Shown here: piece after piece, positions 44,627 to 51,643 of the stretch
Layout: every line of letters starts with the position of its first letter
Position numbering within the stretch: position 1 is the stretch's first letter
NCBI GenBank assembly: GCA_051251595.1
Contig: JBPOFA010000003.1
Coordinates: forward strand, 62,001-126,000
Length of the DNA stretch: 64,000 bases
Direction of reading: 5' to 3'
Origin: NORP110 sp051251595
GTDB lineage: Bacteria; Pseudomonadota; Alphaproteobacteria; Rhodobacterales; Rhodobacteraceae
Translations under genes and position numbers: made by a program
Notes under the pieces: model-generated
The model's input: only the letters and a program-made list of their open reading frames with translations
The model's database searches: none
What the model was told of the DNA's origin: nothing

Positions 44627-46276
44627 CTATTCCGGGTACCAGTAGTTTGCTTGCGCAGCATCGCGTTTGATCACAACAAAATTATTTGTGAAAACCCGGT
44701 AAGGTTGGCTCCACGCGCCGTCCGGCCATTGCACACGAATCTCTGCACGTTCGGCGACGCCGGTGCCCACATGGACAAAACCGGTTTGCCCAGAGGCATG
44801 ACCCCCGCCAATCTGAATCTTTCGGGTGCGCGTGTCGTTCCCGGATTTGACCAAAACCGTCGCGCCGATGCCGGTTGCGTTGCTGTCGCCGTTTTGCAGC
44901 TCAATTTCCAACCAATTGCCCATGGGGCGGGGCCCGGCATCTGTGCGCGCGCCTGTGTTGCGAAACAGGCTGACATTGTCTTCGCGGTTCACAACCACCA
45001 GATCCAGCATTCCATCCATGTTCAGATCAACCAAAGCCCCACCACGCCCGCGTCGGGGCAGGCCAATGCCAGCATATCCGCCCGCTTCGACAAATTTCCC
45101 GTCAAACGTTCCCAAAAGCAGATTGTCCGGATCAAACGCAGCAAAGTCTGGCATTTCCTCGACATTGCCCTTGGCGATGAACAAGTCTTCGCGTCCGTCA
45201 TTGTTCACATCTGCAAATTGGGCGTGCCACCCGGTAGAGGGCTTTAGGTCTTCGCCCATATAGGGGCGGTGCGCTGTTGCACCCAGATCATAGGCCTCTT
45301 CACGATAGGACGGTGTGCCTTCGTCGGCTTCATCATCGCGAGTCTGTAGGCGCGTGTCCCCCATAGAGGTCAGCGCATATTCCGGAAACCCGTCTGCATC
45401 CAGATCGGCCTCTGCGATGCCCATGCCCCAGATTTGCACGCGCTTCCAACCGTCAGCGCTGCGGAACGGCGTTGGCACGCGCCCGGGCGGCACGCGCCAC
45501 ATCTGTTCCTCGCCGTCGCGGTAATACTGTCGGTCATTTGTGATCCGAAGCGACGGTTCGCCGGATCTGTTCCAGTCCGTAAAGATCATCGACAGGGCGC
45601 AAAAGCCTGGCGAAAGAGCGATTGGGTCGTCATAGGTGACGCCGTTTTCTGTTGCGTTTGGCCGCAACAACACATTGTCATGGCACGTGCCCCAAGGGGA
45701 GCCTGGGGCATAGCGATCGACGTAATTGCCGAATGCAAGGGTGGGGAAGGCGGCGTCTTTTTCGAACGTTGCGGCAAAGGCGGTCGTCCAGGCGCGTCCG
45801 CCGTCAAACCCAAAGGTTTTGTTTGCTTTCTCAAAGCTACAGTTCGGGCCACCTTTCAGGATCAGGTTTTCCCCCACGCGCAGCGAGATGAGGTCCATCA
45901 TGCCGTCCTGATCCACATCCAGCGGATAGAATCCGGTTGTCCCAGTCTTGGTTTGCTCTGGCAATCCATCTGCTTTTGCACGGAATTTCAGCGCTTGCCC
46001 GGTCTTGCTTTCATTGACGAAAATTTGTGCCGGGGAGGTCCCCCCCGCAATCGCCAGATCGGGTTTGCGATCACCATTGCAGTCAAGCGCGGCGACGCCG
46101 CCGCCGACGAAATGCTCCCAAGGCCCGGTATAGCTGTGGGTGACGTTTGCCGCGATGGATTCTTCGACAAAGCTGGGAATATCCATAGGGATAGAGCCAA
46201 GCGCCGGTTGATCAGCACCCTGCGCGCCACCGGCAAATACGATGGCAAATACGGCCCATTTTGTCAGAGATGTCAT
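44627..46276 (-). CDS. FG-GAP/VCBS repeat protein with ASPIC/UnbV C-terminal domain (CRTAC1-like)
   Basis: Exported protein of 549 residues with signal peptide MTSLTKWAVFAIVFAGGAQG. The body is a predicted seven-bladed propeller: repeats with calcium-type loops DCNGDRKPDLAI, DVDQDGMMDLISL, DLDADGFPEYAL, DVNNDGREDLFIA and DLNMDGMLDLVVV. The last 70 residues (RKIQIGGGHASGQTGFVHVGTG... to VQWPDGAW) match the ASPIC/UnbV domain. Its start overlaps the di-heme oxidoreductase stop by four bases, so the two are made together in the periplasm. Function of this class is not established; a partner or scaffold for the haem enzyme is the simplest inference. Confidence 0.88.
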   Translation of the reverse strand: MTSLTKWAVFAIVFAGGAQGADQPALGSIPMDIPSFVEESIAANVTHSYTGPWEHFVGGGVAALDCNGDRKPDLAIAGGTSPAQIFVNESKTGQALKFRAKADGLPEQTKTGTTGFYPLDVDQDGMMDLISLRVGENLILKGGPNCSFEKANKTFGFDGGRAWTTAFAATFEKDAAFPTLAFGNYVDRYAPGSPWGTCHDNVLLRPNATENGVTYDDPIALSPGFCALSMIFTDWNRSGEPSLRITNDRQYYRDGEEQMWRVPPGRVPTPFRSADGWKRVQIWGMGIAEADLDADGFPEYALTSMGDTRLQTRDDEADEGTPSYREEAYDLGATAHRPYMGEDLKPSTGWHAQFADVNNDGREDLFIAKGNVEEMPDFAAFDPDNLLLGTFDGKFVEAGGYAGIGLPRRGRGGALVDLNMDGMLDLVVVNREDNVSLFRNTGARTDAGPRPMGNWLEIELQNGDSNATGIGATVLVKSGNDTRTRKIQIGGGHASGQTGFVHVGTGVAERAEIRVQWPDGAWSQPYRVFTNNFVVIKRDAAQANYWYPE

Positions 46277-47685
46277 TGTTCGATCTCCAAAGTCTTGAGA
46301 TACGCGATCAAGGCGCTGCGGTCGGCATCGCTGGCGTTTACATAGCTGTCTCGCGCGGCCCGTGCGTCACCGCCATGGGCGCGAATGATTTCATCCAAAG
46401 TCGTAAAGTCGCCGCGATGGCCATAAGGCGCGGTTGAGGCGATGCCCCAAAGTTCAGTGGTTTGAAACACATCGCGCCCAACAAATCTTTGGGCCAGTAA
46501 CTCATTGCCAAGGGATGCGATCTGTTGATCCGTCATCTTGTGGCGCTTTAGGTCGCCAAACAGCGGAACCATGACTTGCCCGGCAGCATTTCGCGGAAGT
46601 GTTTTGGCCCAGTCCAGCAGATCCAGATTGATCACCGTTTCGGCGGCCTCACCCTGACGTAAGGTGCCCGCGGCATCATTTGGGCCGGGGTCCGTGAACC
46701 GAAGACTGTCCAACGGCAAGGCACGGATGTGGCAGGCGTTGCAGGCAAAGCTGTCAAAGTTCGCGCTGCCCGTTGCTGCGGCTGCGCGCCAGTCGGCCTG
46801 TTCCGGGGTCTTGATTGTCGGCGGGGGCAGGGTGGCTTGCCAGGCGACCAGCGCGGTGATGTCGCCCTCTGTCAGCTCATCCGCTGTTCCGTCCTCGTCA
46901 AAATCGTCTTCGCCGGTCCAGCGTTTTCCAAAGCGTTCCGTCGCCTGCATGCCGTGGTGGTGGTTCGCGGCGTTGACCGTAAACTGGCGCAAAGATGGAA
47001 AGACGCCTTTTTGGCTGAAAGGGCGAATGACCAAGTCGCTGTCGACGCCGTCAATTTTGTCGATGTCCAAAATGCCATCTGGATGGGCAGTGATTTCCCC
47101 AAATGTCACGCCCTTGGATGCCAGCTGTACCGTGCTTGGCACGCCAGAGGCGCGTGCGGCTTGCAGCGCGTCTGCGCGTTGTCGCTGAAGGTCTGCCGTC
47201 ATTTCACGGGCCAGCAGTTCAACCAAGCCGGCGCCGAAAAGGTGGTTCGTGTTTCGTTCGTTGGAAAACTGCGGGTCCGTGGTGTCGAAATCTGCGTTGT
47301 TGAACCCTTCGGCAACAAAGACATTGGCCGCAAATCCACCGGCCCCCCCCGCGACGGGGTCGGCGTGGCATGACGAACAGGCATTCGCGTCCAAGCCTGA
47401 CGTGCGATGAAAATCACCTTGGGGCGCGCGTTTTCGTTTGGTTGGGATGATGGCTTGCGTGGCCATGCGACGGCCAACGCCATCAAGCGAGGTGAATGAG
47501 GCCGTGAACAGGCCTTCACCCGCGGCGATCAAAGCGTCGAGGGTTTCCAGATCAAGTTCGCCCACGTAATCCGCACGGTCAGAATGCGACTGAATGGCCC
47601 TTTCCGACCATGGGGCGTCTTGGGCATAGGCTGAGGTGGTAAATAGGATAGCCGTCGCGGCGACGTAAAAAGATCGCAGGATCAC
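46273..47685 (-). CDS. Di-heme oxidoreductase (DUF1111/DHOR family)
   Basis: Periplasmic c-type cytochrome of about 470 residues. The GTG at 47685 is chosen: GGAGGG lies 8 bases upstream and it gives signal peptide MILRSFYVAATAILFTTSAYA; an ATG at 47706 would overlap that ribosome site. Two haem motifs are visible, CSSCH (residues 103-107) and CNACH (315-319), plus VNAANHHHGMQATERFG between them and a calcium-like FDEDGTADEL loop. The architecture is MauG/peroxidase-like. Known relatives occur with imelysins in metal loci, but here the partner is the ASPIC protein, in the middle of a sugar region. Substrate unknown. Confidence 0.9.
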   Translation of the reverse strand: MILRSFYVAATAILFTTSAYAQDAPWSERAIQSHSDRADYVGELDLETLDALIAAGEGLFTASFTSLDGVGRRMATQAIIPTKRKRAPQGDFHRTSGLDANACSSCHADPVAGGAGGFAANVFVAEGFNNADFDTTDPQFSNERNTNHLFGAGLVELLAREMTADLQRQRADALQAARASGVPSTVQLASKGVTFGEITAHPDGILDIDKIDGVDSDLVIRPFSQKGVFPSLRQFTVNAANHHHGMQATERFGKRWTGEDDFDEDGTADELTEGDITALVAWQATLPPPTIKTPEQADWRAAAATGSANFDSFACNACHIRALPLDSLRFTDPGPNDAAGTLRQGEAAETVINLDLLDWAKTLPRNAAGQVMVPLFGDLKRHKMTDQQIASLGNELLAQRFVGRDVFQTTELWGIASTAPYGHRGDFTTLDEIIRAHGGDARAARDSYVNASDADRSALIAYLKTLEIEQ

Positions 47686-48075
47686 GATGCGAACCCTCCA
47701 AAACATGTGTGTTTGGTGCCTGAAGGCATGCGATTCCCGTGGCGGAGCCCCAAATTGAAAATTTGAATGCATCGCCGAATTACTGTGCTATACACTGTCA
47801 AAGACCCTCCCAGGATGTTTGAAACACCTCTGTGGTTCGCCTATTTTGTCTTGGGATGCAACAAAGATAAATGCCGGAACGTGCGACGCTGTTCCCGTAA
47901 AAACGTGGTGTGCATTCATTTATTGTTGCAGCGTAGCGGTCAAATTATTCGGATTTTTCAATCTCATAGGCCAAGTTTGTTGTGTTGTGCAACGAATGTT
48001 GCATAAAAGAGTTTGTGTATTTAAGGTCCCTGCACGGGCGAGTCAGTTCTTGCTCGTTGAAAGGGAGAAAAATAC
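47686..48075. other. Divergent promoter region between di-heme and xylF-like genes
   Basis: About 390 bases without a gene. It holds three copies of the TGCAAC-type motif: TGCAACAAA at 47857-47865, TTGTTGCA at 47933-47940 (reverse TGCAACAA), and the tight palindrome at 47988-48003. GAAAGGGAGAA before 48076 is the ribosome site of the xylF-like gene. Exact promoter boxes are not certain. Confidence 0.55.
47988..48003. promoter_or_regulatory. Palindrome TGCAAC-gaat-GTTGCA before the xylF-like gene
   Basis: Perfect 6-bp arms, 73 bases upstream of the binding-protein start. Same arms as the pair at 44519-44540. Candidate operator for the ROK repressor encoded at 42216-43439, which would couple uptake with ketose catabolism. 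Confidence 0.55.
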
Positions 48076-49119
48076 ATGAATTTTGCATTGAGACTGGGGG
48101 CGTCTGCTCTTGCGATGTCAGTGATGGCCACATCGGCATTCGCTGAAGGAAAAACAATTGCTGTTTCTTGGAAGACATTCCAGGAAGAGCGTTGGAAGAC
48201 TGACGAAGCTGCAATCAAGGCTGTCGTAGAAGCTGCCGGTGATACCTATATTTCCACAGACGCACAGCTGTCTGCGCAAAAACAGGCCGCAGATATCGAA
48301 GGTCTGATCACACAGAATGTCGACGTGATCATGGTTGTTGCCTATGACAACAACGCGATCCTTCCATCTTTCAAGGCCGCATCTGATGCTGGCGTTAAGA
48401 TGATCTCATATGACGTGCTCGTCGAAGATCCAGACGCGCTTTACGTTACTTTTGACAACGTTGGTGTTGGTCGTGCGATGGCCAAGGCGATGCTGGAAAA
48501 AGGTAAATCCGAGGGTAACTTTGCGTTCATCAAGGGCGACAAAGGTGATCCGAACGCGACGTTCCTGTTCAACGGCATCATGGAAGTGCTAAAGCCGAAC
48601 ATGGATGCGGGTAAGATCGTAAACGTATGTGAAACCTTCACTGATGGCTGGAAGCCGGACAACGCTCAGAAAAACATGGAGCAGTGTCTTGCCTCGACCA
48701 ACAACGAAGTTGACGTTGTGATTTCCGAAAATGACGGCATGGCATCCGGTGTTGTTGCCGCACTTGAGGCGCAAGGTCTTGCCGGAACCGTTCCTGTAAC
48801 GGGTCAGGACGGCGACAAAGCCGCGTTGAACCGCGTTGCTTTGGGAACGCAGCTTGTGTCTGTTTGGAAAGACGCACGTGCATTGGGTAAAGTCGCTGCC
48901 GAAGCAGCCGTTGCAATCGCAAACGGCACTGATCCTGCTGACATCCCTGGCGTTGGAACGTTTTCTGACGGCCCTCAGGGCGTAACAGTCAATGCGATCC
49001 TGCTTGCTCCAAACCCGATCACAAAAGACAACCTGTCTGATGTCATCGACGCGGGCTGGATTTCAAAAGACGAAGCCTGTGCAGGCGTTGCTGCAGGATC
49101 CGTCGCTGCGTGCGATTGA
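48076..49119 (+). CDS. XylF-type sugar ABC transporter substrate-binding protein
   Basis: Periplasmic CUT2 binding protein, 347 residues. Signal peptide MNFALRLGASALAMSVMATS with cleavage after AFA (residue 23). The mature part follows E. coli XylF: ERWKTDEAAIKAVVE, DVIMVVAYDNNAILPSF, FIKGDKGDPNA, CETFTDGWKPDNAQKNMEQ and VPVTGQDGDKAALNRV. Codons favour T-ending GTT, GCT and GGT more than most neighbours, as in highly expressed genes. A terminator-like hairpin follows. Xylose is the family ligand, but the neighbouring ketose 3-epimerase suggests another pentose or hexose. Confidence 0.9.
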   Translation: MNFALRLGASALAMSVMATSAFAEGKTIAVSWKTFQEERWKTDEAAIKAVVEAAGDTYISTDAQLSAQKQAADIEGLITQNVDVIMVVAYDNNAILPSFKAASDAGVKMISYDVLVEDPDALYVTFDNVGVGRAMAKAMLEKGKSEGNFAFIKGDKGDPNATFLFNGIMEVLKPNMDAGKIVNVCETFTDGWKPDNAQKNMEQCLASTNNEVDVVISENDGMASGVVAALEAQGLAGTVPVTGQDGDKAALNRVALGTQLVSVWKDARALGKVAAEAAVAIANGTDPADIPGVGTFSDGPQGVTVNAILLAPNPITKDNLSDVIDAGWISKDEACAGVAAGSVAACD

Positions 49120-49144
49120 TCGTGTTTGATCTAAAATAAATAAC

Positions 49145-49185
49145 CGGGCCGCGCATTATTTAAACGATGTTGCGGCCCGTTTTTT
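49145..49185 (+). terminator. Hairpin with T6 after the xylF-like gene
   Basis: CGGGCCGC (49145-49152) and GCGGCCCG (49172-49179), then six T (49180-49185). It is the most canonical intrinsic terminator in the window, yet lies inside an operon, 25 bases after the SBP stop and 73 bases before the permease start. Partial termination or mRNA protection is likely. Confidence 0.75.
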
Positions 49186-49258
49186 CAGAGACAAAATAAC
49201 AAAAGGCGCAAGCTTGCTGAAAAGCGCCAAGGCACAAAAACTGGGAGGCGACCAATAC

Positions 49259-50698
49259 ATGTCGAATGACGGAGACATGGCTGAATCTGCAACAACAGGT
49301 CAGTCAACAGAGCCAACGAACGGGGCCGAGACATCGGCCAAAAATCCGTTCCAAAAATTCTTGGCGGCGACCGAACTGGATACAAGAATGCTGGGCATGG
49401 TCGCCGCATTGTTATTGGTGTGGTGCATTTTTGACATCTGGAGCGGCGTCATGCGGCCCAATACCGGGCTGTTTGGGGGATCGTTTCTGACGCCTCGAAA
49501 TCTTTGGACTTTGTTGGTTCAAACCTCCTCTATTGCAGTTATGGCGACAGGGATGGTGCTGGTCATTGTGATGCGCCACATTGATCTGTCCGTCGGATCG
49601 ATGTTGAGCCTTGTCGCCGTTACAATCGGCGTCTTGCAGGTTTCTATTCTTGGGCCGGCACTTGGTGTTGGAAACCCAAGCATCTGGATCATTGCCGTGG
49701 TCGCCGCGATTGCGCTTGGTACGCTGATTGGGGCGTTGAATGGGTATTTGATTGCTTACGCTCAAATCCCGGCCTTTATCGTGACCCTTGGCGGGCTGAT
49801 CGCCTTCAGCGGTATCGCGTTTCTGGTTTCAGACGGCGTTACGATTGCGCCGATGGACAAGACGTTCAAGATCATGGGCGGAAGCGTGTCGCAAGGCTGG
49901 TTCGGCCCCGGCCTCAGCTGGACACTGGCCGTCATTGGTTGCGTTATTCTTGCGGTTTCTATTCTTAACGGTCGCCGCCAAAGGCTGCGGTTCAATTTTC
50001 CTTTGCGCCCCATTTGGGCCGAAGTCACATTGGCCGTCGGCGGTTCGGTCGTCATCCTTGGCATAACGGCCGTTCTCAATTCTTACCCGTGGCCTTTTGG
50101 TGTGATCAAACAATATGCCGAGGCCAACGGTTTGGACATCCCGGCGGGTGTCGCCGACCGGGCCGGAGCCGCCATTTGTATGGAAGGCGAAAAGATCGTG
50201 CGATGCGCAGATGGTTTGATGAAGCAAACCGGATATGCCTTGCCTGTCATTATCGCGATTGCAATCGGCATCGTGATGACATTTGTGTCCACGCGCACGC
50301 GTTTTGGCCGCTACGTCTATGCCGTCGGGGGCAACCCCGAAGCGGCAGAACTTGCCGGTATCAACACCAAAGCCCTGACCGTAAAGGTCTTTGCATTGAT
50401 GGGGGCTTTGGTTGCTGTCTCTGCGATTATCTCTTCTGCCCGTCTGGATGCGGCGACGATTGCACTTGGGACCCTGAGTGAGCTTTACGTGATCGCCGCA
50501 GCCGTTATCGGCGGCACATCCTTGGCCGGGGGCGTCGGTACGATTTATGGCGCCATGATCGGGGCCTTGATGATGCAGTCTATTCAGTCAGGCATGGCCC
50601 TGCTGAACCTGCCTGCTGCCTATCAAAACATCGTTGTGGGTGGTGTTCTTGTGCTCGCTGTCTGGCTTGACCAGATTTACCGTCGTCGCGTGAATTGA
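49259..50698 (+). CDS. XylH-type sugar ABC transporter permease
   Basis: Inner-membrane CUT2 permease of 479 residues, longer than RbsC (about 320) and E. coli XylH (393). The extra length is an insert around residues 230-330 containing a polar loop with GVADRAGAAICMEGEKIVRCADGLMKQTG, including two Cys. Family marks are MATGMVLVIVMRHIDLSVGSM near residue 90 and RFGRYVYAVGGNPEAAELAGI near 345. GGGAGGCGA seven or more bases before the ATG sets the start. Similar long XylH proteins occur in alphaproteobacteria. Confidence 0.92.
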   Translation: MSNDGDMAESATTGQSTEPTNGAETSAKNPFQKFLAATELDTRMLGMVAALLLVWCIFDIWSGVMRPNTGLFGGSFLTPRNLWTLLVQTSSIAVMATGMVLVIVMRHIDLSVGSMLSLVAVTIGVLQVSILGPALGVGNPSIWIIAVVAAIALGTLIGALNGYLIAYAQIPAFIVTLGGLIAFSGIAFLVSDGVTIAPMDKTFKIMGGSVSQGWFGPGLSWTLAVIGCVILAVSILNGRRQRLRFNFPLRPIWAEVTLAVGGSVVILGITAVLNSYPWPFGVIKQYAEANGLDIPAGVADRAGAAICMEGEKIVRCADGLMKQTGYALPVIIAIAIGIVMTFVSTRTRFGRYVYAVGGNPEAAELAGINTKALTVKVFALMGALVAVSAIISSARLDAATIALGTLSELYVIAAAVIGGTSLAGGVGTIYGAMIGALMMQSIQSGMALLNLPAAYQNIVVGGVLVLAVWLDQIYRRRVN

Positions 50699-50709
50699 GG
50701 AATAAGATC

Positions 50710-51489
50710 ATGACAGACACACCTCTTGTAGAATTGCGTGACATCTCGATTGCCTTTGGCGGGATCAAGGCTGTTGATCACGCCTCTATGGATCTATACC
50801 CCGGCGAAGTCGTCGGGTTGCTCGGGCATAACGGGGCCGGGAAGTCGACACTGATCAAAATCTTGTCGGGCGCATATAAGCGCGATCACGGCGATATTTT
50901 GGTGCGCGGCGAAGTGGCAGAGATTTCCAACCCGCGCCATGCCAAGGATTTGGGGATCGAGACGATCTATCAAACACTTGCCTTGGCAGACAATGTCGAT
51001 GCGGCGGCAAACCTGTTTCTGGGGCGAGAGCTTCGGACCAAATGGGGCACCTTGGATGACGCCGCGATGGAGGCCAAGGCCCGCGAAGTCATGGGCCGTT
51101 TGAACCCGAACTTTCAGCGGTTCAAAGATCCGGTGAAATCCCTATCAGGCGGACAGAGGCAATCCGTGGCGATCGCACGCGCGATCTTGTTCAACGCGCG
51201 CATTTTGATCATGGACGAGCCGACAGCCGCCCTTGGGCCGCACGAAACCGAAATGGTGGCCGACCTGATCAAGCAATTGAAAAAGGATGGCATTGGCATC
51301 TTTTTAATCAGTCACGACATCCACGATGTCTTTGATCTGGCGGATCGGGTGACGGTGATGAAAAACGGTCAGGTCGTCGGTTGGGCGAAAACCAGTGACG
51401 TCACCAAGGACGAAGTGCTTGGGATGATCATTCTGGGCAAATGTCCGCCGGGCGCGACGCCCGGTCCAGGGGCGCTCAGCTCTGACTGA
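50710..51489 (+). CDS. XylG/FrcA-type ABC transporter ATPase, single domain
   Basis: Cytoplasmic ATPase of 259 residues. Walker A GHNGAGKSTLI near residue 40, signature LSGGQRQSVAIARAI near 145, Walker B ILIMDEPTAALG near 165 and ISHDIHDVFDLADRV near 195. Enteric CUT2 ATPases (RbsA, XylG) are fused doubles of about 500 residues; the single-domain form is the alphaproteobacterial type, working as a homodimer. The ATG at 50710 lies 11 bases after the permease stop with GAGGAATA upstream. A clear terminator follows at 51523. Confidence 0.92.
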   Translation: MTDTPLVELRDISIAFGGIKAVDHASMDLYPGEVVGLLGHNGAGKSTLIKILSGAYKRDHGDILVRGEVAEISNPRHAKDLGIETIYQTLALADNVDAAANLFLGRELRTKWGTLDDAAMEAKAREVMGRLNPNFQRFKDPVKSLSGGQRQSVAIARAILFNARILIMDEPTAALGPHETEMVADLIKQLKKDGIGIFLISHDIHDVFDLADRVTVMKNGQVVGWAKTSDVTKDEVLGMIILGKCPPGATPGPGALSSD

Positions 51490-51522
51490 TTGGTCAGACC
51501 CAATCAAACCTTTATCAAATTG

Positions 51523-51554
51523 GCCCCGGGCACCAAGCGTGACCGGGGCTTTTT
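51523..51554 (+). terminator. Intrinsic terminator after the xylG-like gene
   Basis: GCCCCGG (51523-51529) and CCGGGGC (51543-51549) followed by five T (51550-51554). It ends the importer operon, so the next gene would need read-through or its own promoter. Confidence 0.75.
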
Positions 51555-51643
51555 CGTGCTGCCGCGGGGCGGAAACAGGGTCTTGGATTTTAACCTTGTG
51601 AGGGCGCAGGCTTGGCGTCACCTTGCCCTTGGGAGGAATCGAC

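Noticed and set aside
45434..46345. Plus-strand open frame of about 300 codons
   Set aside because: Antisense to the ASPIC/FG-GAP gene, which has a signal peptide and clear repeats on the other strand.
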